38,353 nt of DNA from Candidatus Propionivibrio aalborgensis (GTDB lineage: Bacteria > Pseudomonadota > Gammaproteobacteria > Burkholderiales > Rhodocyclaceae), in assembly GCF_900089945.1 (NCBI RefSeq), contig NZ_FLQY01000101.1, positions 1-38,353 on the forward strand, in the 5' to 3' direction. Position numbers and translations under genes: made by a program. Positions 8,083-18,078 of this stretch are shown here, in pieces (position 1 is the first letter of the stretch; each line of letters starts with the position of its first letter). Below the pieces are notes generated by a model. It was not told the DNA's origin. It made no database searches and saw only the letters and a list, made by a program, of their open reading frames with translations.

Positions 8083-8766
8083 ATGGGAAAGTCAACCGCA
8101 ATCCGGAAACGCAGCACCCGACATAATGGCGCCACGGCTGAATCTCGCGTGGTTAGGGAAAGTGTTCTCAATCAGGCACGGCGGACGTTGATTCTCGATG
8201 CGGCGCGCTCGGCGTTTTTTGAGCTGGGCCTGGATGGCGCAAGCCTGCGGGAAATCGCCAAGCGGGCGGGTTATACGCCGGGTGCCATCTACAGTTACTT
8301 CGCCAACCTGGAAGAAATCTATGGAGCCCTGCTCGGCGAATCCTTGCAGCGCCTCAATCAAGTGGTCGAGGCCGCCAAGGGGGCTGGCAAGTCATCCTCT
8401 GCCAAGGCAATCGACTTGCTTCGCGCCAAAGCCGAAGCCTTTTACGTGTTCTACCGCGACAATCCCAAGGAACTGGACTTGGGCTTCTACCTGTTTGTTG
8501 GAGTAAAGCCTCGAGGGCTGACCCCCGAACTCAACCAGCAGTTGAACGAACAGTTGATGGCTGCACTACGGCCGGTTCAGGTCCAGTTGGAAGCCTTGGG
8601 TTTGAGTGCCGACGAGTCTGTCATCGAGACGAGCGCGGTGTTTGCCCATATTGTGGGTGTTCTGGTGGTGAACAACACGGGACGTATCCGCCTATTCAAG
8701 CAGAACCCGGACTCGCTTTTCGAGCGATATATGAAGTTGCTCATTCAGCGACTCCCCACTGCTTAG
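8083..8766 (+). CDS. TetR/AcrR-family transcriptional regulator
   Basis: A 227-residue one-component repressor. The N-terminal helix-turn-helix spans about residues 34-80 of this frame, with SLREIAKRAGYTPGAIYSYF as the TetR recognition segment. The rest is an alpha-helical ligand-binding and dimerisation domain of unknown ligand. It is divergent from the AbfD/HpaB-like gene and upstream, on the same strand, of the glutathione transferase, which has its own promoter. The start is uncertain: ATG 8083 sits just behind a perfect TATAAT and lacks a ribosome site, while a GTG at 8047 would place that -10 box inside the gene. By family behaviour it probably represses the neighbouring catabolic-type genes and is released by their substrate or its CoA ester. 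Confidence 0.85.
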   Translation: MGKSTAIRKRSTRHNGATAESRVVRESVLNQARRTLILDAARSAFFELGLDGASLREIAKRAGYTPGAIYSYFANLEEIYGALLGESLQRLNQVVEAAKGAGKSSSAKAIDLLRAKAEAFYVFYRDNPKELDLGFYLFVGVKPRGLTPELNQQLNEQLMAALRPVQVQLEALGLSADESVIETSAVFAHIVGVLVVNNTGRIRLFKQNPDSLFERYMKLLIQRLPTA

Positions 8767-8952
8767 ACGTTAAACGTAGATTGGCGGCTACCAACGGTTA
8801 GCTGCCTCTGGACCAATCCAGTGTTGAATGTCTCAAGTAGGTCGAACGGGTGAGTTTGCGACCTCGAAGACTCGTCACTCGTTTCTGAAACATTGAGTGG
8901 GTACGATTTCCTTGTCGGCCTGAACGTCCTATCCCTGTACTAGGCGGCATCA

Positions 8953-8981
8953 TTGCCAACGTGCTCGTGTGTACCGATAAT
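8953..8981 (+). promoter_or_regulatory. Sigma70-type promoter of the glutathione transferase gene
   Basis: TTGCCA (8953-8958), a 17-bp spacer and GATAAT (8976-8981) each differ by one base from the consensus hexamers. Transcription would start near 8988, about 59 bp before the ATG at 9047. Nothing else was seen in the 280-bp gap after the TetR gene. Confidence 0.55.
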
Positions 8982-9046
8982 GCCCCTCTACAATTCGACT
9001 CGAGCACGCCCGTGTCCGGTCCACAATTTGACGAAGGAACCATCGC

Positions 9047-9664
9047 ATGTCCAAGCCACGCCTCATTTACTTTGACTTTGCCGGCAGCCGCGGCGAGGAA
9101 TGCCGCATTGCCCTGCACCTTGCGGGCGTCGATTTCGACGACGTGCGCATCCCGATTGCCGAATGGCCGGAACTTAAACCGCAGACCCCGTTCGGCTCCT
9201 TGCCGATTCTCGAAATTGCCGGCAAGCCACCGCTTGCCGAATCGAACGCAATTCTTGTCTACATCGGCCGGCAGCATGGACTGCACCCAAAGGATGCTCT
9301 TGACGCTGCATATCACGAGGCGCTGATGAGCTACGCCGAGGATCTGCGCCACAACGTCGGCCCGACGCTGCGTATTACCGACGAACAACAGAAGCGCAGC
9401 GCACGCGAGGAGCTCGCACGCAACTTCCTGCCGACATGGGGCACAAACGTCGAACGTCAGCTCGGCGATCAGCCCTTCGTTGGCGGCGATACGCTGAGCG
9501 TTGTCGATATCAAACTCTATATGATTGTGCGCTGGTTTGTTTCAGGGACGGTCGACCATGTGCCTTCGACCGTCTTCGACCACTGCCCGAAGCTGAAGCG
9601 TCTCTTCCAGCAGGTCGGCGGGCATGCTGGCGTGAAGGCCTGGCTGGAGCGTGCGGCCGGCTAG
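9047..9664 (+). CDS. Glutathione S-transferase family protein
   Basis: A 205-residue cytosolic GST with an N-terminal thioredoxin-like domain (about 3-80) and an all-helical C-terminal domain (about 90-200). The glutathione-binding signature is visible as FGSLPILEI followed by LAESNAILVYIGR, where the Glu-Ser pair contacts the gamma-glutamyl group. An early tyrosine (Tyr8, in LIYFDFAGS) fits the Tyr-type (sigma-like) catalytic residue. It could conjugate electrophiles or act in aromatic catabolism, but the substrate is unknown. AAGGA lies about 9 bp before the ATG. It has its own promoter and is followed by the regulatory region of urtB, so it is probably not part of the urea operon. Confidence 0.88.
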   Translation: MSKPRLIYFDFAGSRGEECRIALHLAGVDFDDVRIPIAEWPELKPQTPFGSLPILEIAGKPPLAESNAILVYIGRQHGLHPKDALDAAYHEALMSYAEDLRHNVGPTLRITDEQQKRSAREELARNFLPTWGTNVERQLGDQPFVGGDTLSVVDIKLYMIVRWFVSGTVDHVPSTVFDHCPKLKRLFQQVGGHAGVKAWLERAAG

Positions 9665-9796
9665 ATTTCCTTGGTAGGCGTGGTGATTATCGTCAGTCTT
9701 TAAGCGTCCGGACAGGAACGCCTCGGCGCTTGTTTTCCTCGCCTTCCGCAAAGATCCAGCCGTTCTCCCCAATGAGCATAGCTGTCGTTTTCAGTC

Positions 9797-9818
9797 CCTA
9801 CGCAATTCAACGTATTCC
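9797..9818. promoter_or_regulatory. Shared 22-bp motif upstream of urtB
   Basis: CCTACGCAAT, three bases (TCA), then ACGTATTCC: 19 of 22 bases are identical to the motif at 4169-4190 before urtA. It ends 61 bp before the urtB ATG at 9879, almost the same distance as at urtA. This suggests a separate, co-regulated promoter for urtBCDE-ure. Confidence 0.6.
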
Positions 9819-9878
9819 TCCATTCCGCCGTGGTCCTTAACCTGTCAGAGACCTGTACGAATTGTGAGTTTCCTTTTG

Positions 9879-11465
9879 ATGAACAAGCTTTTCACCCTTT
9901 TTACCTTTTGCCTGCTCTATGCCTGCAGCCCGTTGGCGCATGCCGCGCTTGATCCGGCCTTGGTTCGCCAATTGGCGGCCGAGGATTCGAGCGAAAAGGT
10001 AAGCGCCATCCGGCAGATTACGCAGAATGCCGACGACGATGCAGTGCGCGTTCTCCAGGCGATGGCTGACGATCAACTCTTCTTGAGTGCTGATACGGTC
10101 GTTGTCTTCGATGGTGAAAATGCCTTTGACGCGGCCAGCGGTGAGCCGATCAAGACTCCCAAGCAACCCGAGTCAATCATCGTGAACAACCGGATTCGCG
10201 GCGAACTGGCCAATGCGTTGGCGGCGCTCAGTCTTTTCAACAAGGACGTTAGCATCCGCCTTGCTTCTGCGCAGGAGCTGCAAACGAGGGTCAGTCCCGA
10301 CATCGTTCCTGTGCTAGCCCTCGCTTTGTCCAAGGAAACCAACGGCGAGGTCAAGGCGCTGCTCAAGCTGGCGCACGCTCAAGCCAACCTTGGCAATGCC
10401 GATCCGGCGGCGCGACTGGCGGCCGTCAGGGCACTCTCGGACGCCTCGTCGCCAGTCGTCAGGAGCGCGCTTCTGCCGCTCACCGACAAAGCGAAGGAAC
10501 CGGACAACAGGGTGCGTTTCGCAGCCATTTCCGCCGTCAAGTCCATCTCTGGCCGACTGGAACTGACCGAGAATCTGGGCCGGATATTTTCCGGGCTGTC
10601 GCTCGGTAGCATCCTGCTGCTTGCCGCCCTCGGCCTGGCAATCACTTACGGCGTGATGGGCGTCATCAACATGGCGCACGGCGAACTACTGATGGTCGGC
10701 GCCTATTCCGCCTATGCCGTGCAGAGTGTTTTTCGCAGCTATTTTCCGGACGCCATCGACTGGTATCTGCCGGCCGCCATTCCTGTCGCCTTCTTCGCCG
10801 CGGCGCTGATCGGCGTCGTCATGGAGCGCACCGTCATCCGCTGGTTGTACGGTCGTGCGCTGGAAACCCTGCTTGCCACCTGGGGCCTGTCGCTGGTGCT
10901 GATCCAGGCCGCGCGCGTGATTTTCGGTGCGCAGAACGTCGAAGTCTCCAACCCGAGCTGGATGTCCGGCGGCGTTGAGCTGATACCCAGCCTGATCTTG
11001 CCGTGGAACCGCATCATCATCATCGGTTTCGCGCTATTCGTGTTGCTGCTGGTCTGGGTGCTGATGAACAAGACGCGGCTCGGCATGTTCGTTCGTGCCG
11101 TGACGCAGAACCGATCCATGGCCGGCTGCGTCGGCGTGCCGACGGCACGCATCGACACCATGGCCTTCGCTCTCGGCGCCGGCATCGCCGGCCTTGGCGG
11201 CCTCGCGTTGTCACAGATTTCCAACGTCGGGCCGGACATGGGCAGTGGCTACATCGTCGATTCCTTCATGGTCGTCGTCGTCGGCGGCGTCGGGCAGTTG
11301 GCCGGCGCGGTATGGGCGGCACTGGGCCTGGGGATTTTCACAAAGCTCCTTGAAGGCTGGGCAGGTGCAGTGATCGCCAAGATTGCTGTTCTCGTTTTCA
11401 TTATTATCTTTATTCAAAAGCGACCGCAGGGCATCTTCGCCCTCAAGGGCCGTGTCGTCGAATGA
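9879..11465 (+). CDS. urtB: Urea ABC transporter permease UrtB
   Basis: A 528-residue inner-membrane permease of the LivH type that pairs with UrtC to form the urea channel. An N-terminal signal-like segment (about 1-23, ending AHA) leads into a periplasmic region of about 200 residues with helical, HEAT-like character, usual for proteobacterial UrtB. The permease core begins near LGSILLLAALGLAITYG and contains GVMGVINMAHGELLMVGAY, the hallmark of LivH/UrtB. ATG 9879 is preferred over the GTG at 9864 because it begins directly with the signal peptide; neither has a strong ribosome site. The stop overlaps urtC as ATGA. It heads the probable urtBCDE-ureDABCEFG operon and has its own copy of the motif seen before urtA. 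Confidence 0.95.
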   Translation: MNKLFTLFTFCLLYACSPLAHAALDPALVRQLAAEDSSEKVSAIRQITQNADDDAVRVLQAMADDQLFLSADTVVVFDGENAFDAASGEPIKTPKQPESIIVNNRIRGELANALAALSLFNKDVSIRLASAQELQTRVSPDIVPVLALALSKETNGEVKALLKLAHAQANLGNADPAARLAAVRALSDASSPVVRSALLPLTDKAKEPDNRVRFAAISAVKSISGRLELTENLGRIFSGLSLGSILLLAALGLAITYGVMGVINMAHGELLMVGAYSAYAVQSVFRSYFPDAIDWYLPAAIPVAFFAAALIGVVMERTVIRWLYGRALETLLATWGLSLVLIQAARVIFGAQNVEVSNPSWMSGGVELIPSLILPWNRIIIIGFALFVLLLVWVLMNKTRLGMFVRAVTQNRSMAGCVGVPTARIDTMAFALGAGIAGLGGLALSQISNVGPDMGSGYIVDSFMVVVVGGVGQLAGAVWAALGLGIFTKLLEGWAGAVIAKIAVLVFIIIFIQKRPQGIFALKGRVVE

Positions 11466-12586
11466 GCGCCATCATGCACAAGTCATTCACCCTGCGCGTT
11501 CTCCAGTCGCTGAATCGCAGAAGCTGGCTGGCGCTGGGATTCTTTCTTGTCGTCACGCTGGTCGCGGTGCCGCTGCTCCATCTTCTGGTTCCGCCCGAGA
11601 GCGCTTTCCACGTTTCGACCTACGCTATCACCTTGTGCGGCAAGATTATGTGCTACGCCATTGTGGCCGTCGCCATGGACCTGATCTGGGGCTATGGCGG
11701 CATTCTGTCGTTGGGCCACGGCCTCTTCTTCGCTCTCGGGGGTTACGCTTTCGGCATGTACCTGATGCGCCAGATCGGGCGCGATGGCAGCTACCAGAGC
11801 GACCTGCCGGATTTCATGGTGTTCCTCGACTGGAAGGAACTGCCCTGGTACTGGAGCGGCAGCGACAATCTCTTGTGGGTGGGCTTCCTGGTCATTGCCG
11901 TGCCGGCCATTGTTGCCTTCATTTTCGGCTATTTCGCCTTCCGTTCGCGCATCAAGGGTGTCTATTTTTCGATCATCACGCAGGCGCTGACGTATGCGGC
12001 CATGCTGCTTTTCTTCCGCAACGAAACCGGTTTCGGCGGCAATAACGGCTTCACCGATTTCAAGCGCATCCTCGGCTACAGCATCACTTCGCCGGATATG
12101 CGCTTGGTGCTGTTCGGGCTGACTGCGCTGGTGCTGGCGCTGACGCTGGTGTTCGCGGGCTGGCTGGTGACCTCGAAGTTCGGCCGCGTGCTGACCGCGA
12201 TTCGCGACGCCGAGTCGCGCGTCATGTTCATCGGCTACAACCCGCTGTGGTACAAGGTATTCATCTGGGTTATTTCGGCGATCCTGTGCGGCATCGCCGG
12301 TGCGCTCTATGTACCGCAGGTGGGGATCATCAACCCATCGGAAATGAGCACCGGCAACTCGATCGAAATCGCCATCTGGGTTGCCGTCGGTGGCCGCGGA
12401 ACGCTGATCGGCCCGGTCATCGGCGCCTTCGTGGTAAATCTTGCGAAGAGCTGGTTTACGGTTTCCTTCCCCGAATACTGGCTGTTCTTCCTCGGCCTGC
12501 TGTTTATCGTCGTTACGCTATTGCTGCCGCAAGGCCTGGTCGGACTCTGGAAAACACTGCGGCAATCCCGTGGAGCACGGGTATGA
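11462..12586 (+). CDS. urtC: Urea ABC transporter permease UrtC
   Basis: A 374-residue LivM-type inner-membrane permease, the second channel subunit for urea import. Multiple membrane spans are visible, with the family landmarks DLIWGYGGILSLGHGLFFALG and, later, FRSRIKGVYFSIITQAL and NNGFTDFKRILGY. Late in the protein AVGGRGTLIGPVIGA matches the conserved EAA-like region that contacts the ATPases. The start ATG overlaps the urtB stop (ATGA), and its own stop overlaps the urtD start (ATGA), so UrtB, UrtC and UrtD are translationally coupled, as expected for subunits needed in fixed proportion. Confidence 0.95.
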   Translation: MSAIMHKSFTLRVLQSLNRRSWLALGFFLVVTLVAVPLLHLLVPPESAFHVSTYAITLCGKIMCYAIVAVAMDLIWGYGGILSLGHGLFFALGGYAFGMYLMRQIGRDGSYQSDLPDFMVFLDWKELPWYWSGSDNLLWVGFLVIAVPAIVAFIFGYFAFRSRIKGVYFSIITQALTYAAMLLFFRNETGFGGNNGFTDFKRILGYSITSPDMRLVLFGLTALVLALTLVFAGWLVTSKFGRVLTAIRDAESRVMFIGYNPLWYKVFIWVISAILCGIAGALYVPQVGIINPSEMSTGNSIEIAIWVAVGGRGTLIGPVIGAFVVNLAKSWFTVSFPEYWLFFLGLLFIVVTLLLPQGLVGLWKTLRQSRGARV

Positions 12587-13422
12587 GGGAGTTCTTCCGC
12601 AAGGTCATCGGTATCGATCCGGAACAATGCGCCCCCGAGTATCGAGCGGGTTACGCCGGCAAGCAGAAAACACTCGACCTCTCGCACAACGTCATCCTCT
12701 ACCTGGAGGACATCAGCGTCAGCTTTGATGGCTTCAAGGCGCTCAACAATCTCAACATGGCCATCGACGTTGGGGAGCTGCGCTGTATCATCGGTCCGAA
12801 CGGCGCGGGGAAGACAACGATGATGGATGTCATCACCGGCAAGACGCGCCCCGATTCGGGAACGGCATTCTTCGGCCAGAGCATCGACCTGACGCGCCTG
12901 ACCGAGCCGGAAATCGCCCACGCCGGGATCGGCCGCAAGTTTCAGAAGCCGACGATTTTCCAGCAGCACAGCGTCTTCGAGAATCTCGAACTGGCGATGA
13001 AGATCGACAAGCGCGTGCGCCGCAGTCTGTTCGCCTGGCTGCGCGACGACGAGCGCGACCACATTTCCGATATCCTGCGCCAGATCCGCCTCGACACCGA
13101 GGCCGACCGGCCCGCCGGGCTGCTGTCGCACGGCCAGAAGCAGTGGCTGGAAATCGGCATGCTGCTGGTGCAGGAGCCGCAGCTGTTGCTGCTCGACGAG
13201 CCTGTCGCTGGCATGACCGACGACGAAACCATGCGCACCGCCGAACTCTTCGTGTCGCTTGCCGGCAAGCATTCGCTCGTTGTTGTCGAACACGACATGG
13301 CGTTTATCAAGGAGCTTGGCGGCCTGGTCACCGTGCTGCATGAGGGCTCGGTCCTGGCCGAAGGCGATCTGGATAGCGTCCAGAATGACGATCGGGTGAT
13401 CGAGGTTTATCTGGGGCGGTGA
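12583..13422 (+). CDS. urtD: Urea ABC transporter ATPase UrtD
   Basis: A 279-residue LivG-type ATPase on the cytoplasmic face of the urea transporter. Walker A is GPNGAGKTT (71-79), the ABC signature is LSHGQKQ (181-187, an SHGQ variant normal for UrtD) and Walker B is LLLLDEP (201-207). HGQKQWLEIGMLL is the UrtD form of the family pattern. The first about 35 residues (MREFFRKVIGIDPEQCAP) form an extension before the ATPase core. The ATG at 12583 overlaps the urtC stop; the frame is open further upstream but only as a shadow of urtC. A 91-bp gap separates it from urtE. Confidence 0.95.
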   Translation: MREFFRKVIGIDPEQCAPEYRAGYAGKQKTLDLSHNVILYLEDISVSFDGFKALNNLNMAIDVGELRCIIGPNGAGKTTMMDVITGKTRPDSGTAFFGQSIDLTRLTEPEIAHAGIGRKFQKPTIFQQHSVFENLELAMKIDKRVRRSLFAWLRDDERDHISDILRQIRLDTEADRPAGLLSHGQKQWLEIGMLLVQEPQLLLLDEPVAGMTDDETMRTAELFVSLAGKHSLVVVEHDMAFIKELGGLVTVLHEGSVLAEGDLDSVQNDDRVIEVYLGR

Positions 13423-13513
13423 TGAAAGACGAACGAATCCTTGGAATTGTTCCGCTGGCACAGCGCATTTCACGGCGCAACCGCCGGTCGCACCAACGCT
13501 CGAGGCCAGTACC

Positions 13514-14287
13514 ATGCTAAGAGTCAGCAACCTCAATCAGTTCTACGGCGGCAGCCATATCCTGCGCGATCTCAGCTTCGATGTTCCCAAGGGACAGGTG
13601 ACCTCACTGCTCGGCCGCAACGGCGTTGGCAAAACGACCTTGATGAAATGCCTGATGGGCCTGATCCCCGCCAAGAGCGGAACGATGGAGTTCAGTGGTC
13701 GCGATATTACGACATCAGCACCGCATACGCGGGTGAGCATGGGCATTGGCTACGTCCCGCAAGGCCGGGAAATCTTCTCCCTGCTGACCGTCGAGGAGAA
13801 CCTGTTGATGGGACTGGCCTCGCAACCGCGCGGCAGCAGGATTCCGGACCTGGTGTTCGACCTCTTTCCGGTACTCAAGAGCATGCTTAGACGCCGCGGC
13901 GGCGATCTCTCGGGCGGTCAGCAGCAGCAACTGGCGATTGGCCGCGCGCTGGCCATGAACCCGAAAATCCTGATGCTCGACGAACCGACCGAAGGCATCC
14001 AGCCGTCGATCATCAAGGATATCGGCAAAGCCATCCGCATTGTCGCTCAGCGCCAGAAGCTGGAAACGAGCGCCAGCAAATCAGCCGAAGAACGCGAAGA
14101 GGTCAAGAACGCCATTCGCAGAGTCGCCGATACCGGCGAAGTGGCCATCCTGCTGGTCGAGCAGTATTACGATTTCGCCCGCGACCTGGCCGACCACTAC
14201 CTGCTCATGGAGCGCGGTGAATTCATCATGCGCGGCCTCGGCTTCAACATGGACACGGATGGTGTGCGTGAGGCCCTGGCTGTGTGA
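13514..14287 (+). CDS. urtE: Urea ABC transporter ATPase UrtE
   Basis: A 257-residue LivF-type ATPase, the second nucleotide-binding subunit. Walker A is GRNGVGKTT (34-42), the signature LSGGQ is at 132-136 and Walker B is ILMLDEP (152-158), followed by TEGIQPSIIKDIG. The C-terminal AILLVEQYYDFA is diagnostic of UrtE. Most UrtE proteins are about 230 residues; the excess here is a charged insertion at about 178-204 (KLETSASKSAEEREEVKNA) between the helix after Walker B and the H-loop strand. The start has GAGG about 9 bp upstream. The stop overlaps a GTG that opens ureD, coupling transport to urease genes. Confidence 0.95.
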   Translation: MLRVSNLNQFYGGSHILRDLSFDVPKGQVTSLLGRNGVGKTTLMKCLMGLIPAKSGTMEFSGRDITTSAPHTRVSMGIGYVPQGREIFSLLTVEENLLMGLASQPRGSRIPDLVFDLFPVLKSMLRRRGGDLSGGQQQQLAIGRALAMNPKILMLDEPTEGIQPSIIKDIGKAIRIVAQRQKLETSASKSAEEREEVKNAIRRVADTGEVAILLVEQYYDFARDLADHYLLMERGEFIMRGLGFNMDTDGVREALAV

Positions 14288-15186
14288 TTGGTAGTATCCT
14301 TGGCGACATGATCCCGCTCGACCGAACCCTGCAACACCTGCCCAACTGGGAAGCCGAACTGGCGCTTGAGTTCGAATGCCGCGACCGGGCGACCTGCCTT
14401 GCCGGTCGCCGCCACCGCGGTCCGTTGCGGGTGCAGAAGGCTCTGTATCCGGAAGGTGGCGAGGTGTGTCAGGCGATACTTCTGCACCCGCCGTCAGGAA
14501 TCGCCGGCGGCGACCAGCTACGCATCAGCGCGAGCGTCGGCGCGCATGCGCATGCACAGATCACCACCCCCGGTGCCGGCAAATGGTATCGCTCGGGTGG
14601 CGCCGAAGCGTCGCAGACCCTAGATTTCAAACTGGCAACCGGCGCCACGCTGGAATGGCTGCCGCAGGAAACCATCGTCTTCGACGGCGCCAGCGCCAGC
14701 ATTCGGACGCACGTCGAACTGGCTGCCGACAGTCGCTATCTCGGCTGGGACATCCTCTGCCTCGGTCGCTATGCCGCTGGCGAGCGATTCGCCACCGGAA
14801 GTATCGGGCTGCACACCCGGATCGAACGCAACGGCCAGCCGCTCTGGCTGGAACGCGGCCAGATCGCCGGTGATGACGCCATGCTGCAAAGCGTCGCCGG
14901 CTGGGCCGGAGCCACGGTCTGCGGGACATTGCTGGCGACGCTGCCGACTGGCGACGAGGCGGCAGACATGGGAATAATGAACACTACGCTACTCGCTGCC
15001 TGTCGTGCGATCCGGCCAGTTGACGGTGCGGAGCATGGCGTCACCGCACTGCCCGGCCTGCTCGTCGCTCGCTATCTCGGTCAGCGCAGCGAGGCGGCAC
15101 GGCAGTGGTTTGCCGCACTATGGCACGAGCTGCGTCCGGTTCTTCTAGGCAGGACCGCGGTATCGCCGCGCATCTGGAACACTTGA
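14284..15186 (+). CDS. ureD: Urease accessory protein UreD
   Basis: A 300-residue urease chaperone (UreD/UreH) that binds apo-urease and, with UreF and UreG, delivers nickel to the UreC active site in the cytoplasm. Diagnostic stretches are [40 protein letters not shown] and [13 protein letters not shown]. The GTG at 14284 overlaps the urtE stop as GTGA; the ATG at 14308 is an alternative, and both keep the domain intact. It is the first urease gene, in the common betaproteobacterial order ureDABCEFG. No hupE/ureJ nickel transporter is included. Confidence 0.95.
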   Translation: MIGSILGDMIPLDRTLQHLPNWEAELALEFECRDRATCLAGRRHRGPLRVQKALYPEGGEVCQAILLHPPSGIAGGDQLRISASVGAHAHAQITTPGAGKWYRSGGAEASQTLDFKLATGATLEWLPQETIVFDGASASIRTHVELAADSRYLGWDILCLGRYAAGERFATGSIGLHTRIERNGQPLWLERGQIAGDDAMLQSVAGWAGATVCGTLLATLPTGDEAADMGIMNTTLLAACRAIRPVDGAEHGVTALPGLLVARYLGQRSEAARQWFAALWHELRPVLLGRTAVSPRIWNT

Positions 15187-15202
15187 ATTTTCAGGAGGCT
15201 GC

Positions 15203-15505
15203 ATGGAACTCACTCCCCGCGAGAAAGACAAGTTGCTGATCTTCACCGCCGGCCTTCTCGCCGAGCGACGCAAGGCCCGAGGGCTGCAACTCAACTATCC
15301 GGAAGCGGTCGCGCTGATCAGTTGCGCGATCATGGAGGGCGCCCGTGACGGTCGCAGCGTCGCCGAATTGATGAGCGAAGGAACGCACATTCTGGCGCGC
15401 CATGAGGTGATGGAAGGCGTCCCGGAAATGATCCCCGAAATTCAGGTTGAGGCGACCTTCCCGGACGGCACCAAACTGGTCACTGTCCACAACCCTATCG
15501 TTTGA
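15203..15505 (+). CDS. ureA: Urease gamma subunit UreA
   Basis: A 100-residue structural subunit, full length for the family, starting [18 protein letters not shown]. It assembles with UreB and UreC into the trimer of trimers that hydrolyses urea to ammonia and carbamate. The conserved [12 protein letters not shown] and [20 protein letters not shown] are present. AGGAGG lies about 7 bp before the ATG, the strongest ribosome site of the urease operon, as expected for a structural subunit made in quantity. It lies 16 bp after ureD. Confidence 0.96.
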   Translation: MELTPREKDKLLIFTAGLLAERRKARGLQLNYPEAVALISCAIMEGARDGRSVAELMSEGTHILARHEVMEGVPEMIPEIQVEATFPDGTKLVTVHNPIV

Positions 15506-15518
15506 GAGGTGCATCGCG

Positions 15519-15820
15519 ATGATTCCAGGTGAATTGCTGATTGCCGCAGGCGAACTCGAACTCAACGCCGGTCGCGAGCGGATCGAACTGACCGTCGACA
15601 ATACTGGCGACCGTCCGATTCAGGTCGGTTCGCATTACCACTTTTTCGAAACCAATGCGGCGCTCGCTTTCGAGCGCGACAAGGCGCGCGGCTTCCGGCT
15701 CGATATTGCCGCCGGCACCGCGGTGCGCTTCGAGCCGGGGCAACGACGCACCGTGCAGCTTGTCGCCCTGGCTGGTGAGCGAAAGGTGTACGGTTTTCGT
15801 GGCCTGATTCAGGGGGCGCT

Positions 15821-15824
<4 letters not shown>
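15519..15824 (+). CDS. ureB: Urease beta subunit UreB
   Basis: A 101-residue structural subunit starting [19 protein letters not shown], with the conserved [16 protein letters not shown] and [16 protein letters not shown]. It stabilises the alpha subunit and helps shape the flap region of the active site. The ATG at 15519 lies 13 bp after ureA with GAGAGG ahead of it; the longer open frame upstream is not supported. Its stop overlaps the ureC ATG as ATGA. Confidence 0.96.
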
Positions 15825-17539
<1,715 letters not shown>

Positions 17540-17553
17540 CGCGAACGACGGAA

Positions 17554-18078
17554 ATGCTGATCCTCAACCGCAGAAGCGACCGCCCCGCCAGCGACAGCGT
17601 TTCGCTGGACTATGACGAACGCAAGCGCAGTCGTCTCAAAGTCACCCTGGCTTCCGGCCAGGACGCAGGCATCTTCCTTGAACGCGGCGAGCACTTGCAC
17701 GGCGGCGACAAACTGGCGGCAGAAGATGAAAGTGCCGTAGTTGAAATTCACGCCGCGCCTGAAGCGCTGATCGAAGCCGTCGCCACGTCACCGCTGCTCT
17801 TCGCCCGCGCTGCCTACCACCTGGGAAACCGGCATGTCGCAGTGCAGATCGTTGCAGAGCCGGGTGGCGGCCGCCTGCGTTTCCAGGCCGACCACGTTCT
17901 GGCAGAAATGGTGCGTGGCTTGGGGTGTGCCGTCAGCGAAACGACAGCCCCCTTCGAACCGGAGTCCGGCGCCTACAGCGGGCAACACCATCATGCAGGC
18001 GGACCGAACGCACCGCACGACCCTGGGCACGGCCCGCACCGCGCCGTGCCAAAAATCCATCAGTTCAGATCGCATTGA
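17554..18078 (+). CDS. ureE: Urease nickel metallochaperone UreE
   Basis: A 174-residue nickel-binding chaperone that hands Ni(II) to the UreG/UreF/UreD complex. The N-terminal peptide-binding domain runs to about residue 75 and the metal-binding domain includes AAYHLGNRHVAVQI, where the second His (NRH) corresponds to the conserved nickel ligand of the dimer interface. The C-terminal tail is rich in histidine (GQHHHAGG, HDPGHGPH), a nickel store found in many UreE proteins. The ribosome site is weak. The stop overlaps the probable TTG start of ureF. Confidence 0.94.
   Translation: MLILNRRSDRPASDSVSLDYDERKRSRLKVTLASGQDAGIFLERGEHLHGGDKLAAEDESAVVEIHAAPEALIEAVATSPLLFARAAYHLGNRHVAVQIVAEPGGGRLRFQADHVLAEMVRGLGCAVSETTAPFEPESGAYSGQHHHAGGPNAPHDPGHGPHRAVPKIHQFRSH

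Noticed and set aside
9693-9779. Short minus frame of 28 codons (MLIGENGWIFAEG...) in the urtB upstream region
   Set aside because: It looked protein-like, but it has no ribosome site and is very short; the adjacent MEEYVELRR-like reading is simply the shared 22-bp regulatory motif read on the other strand.
12307-13536. Long antisense open frame (409 codons) opposite urtC-urtD-urtE
   Set aside because: It is opposite unmistakable ABC transporter genes, shows no domain and has the composition expected of an antisense shadow in GC-rich DNA.
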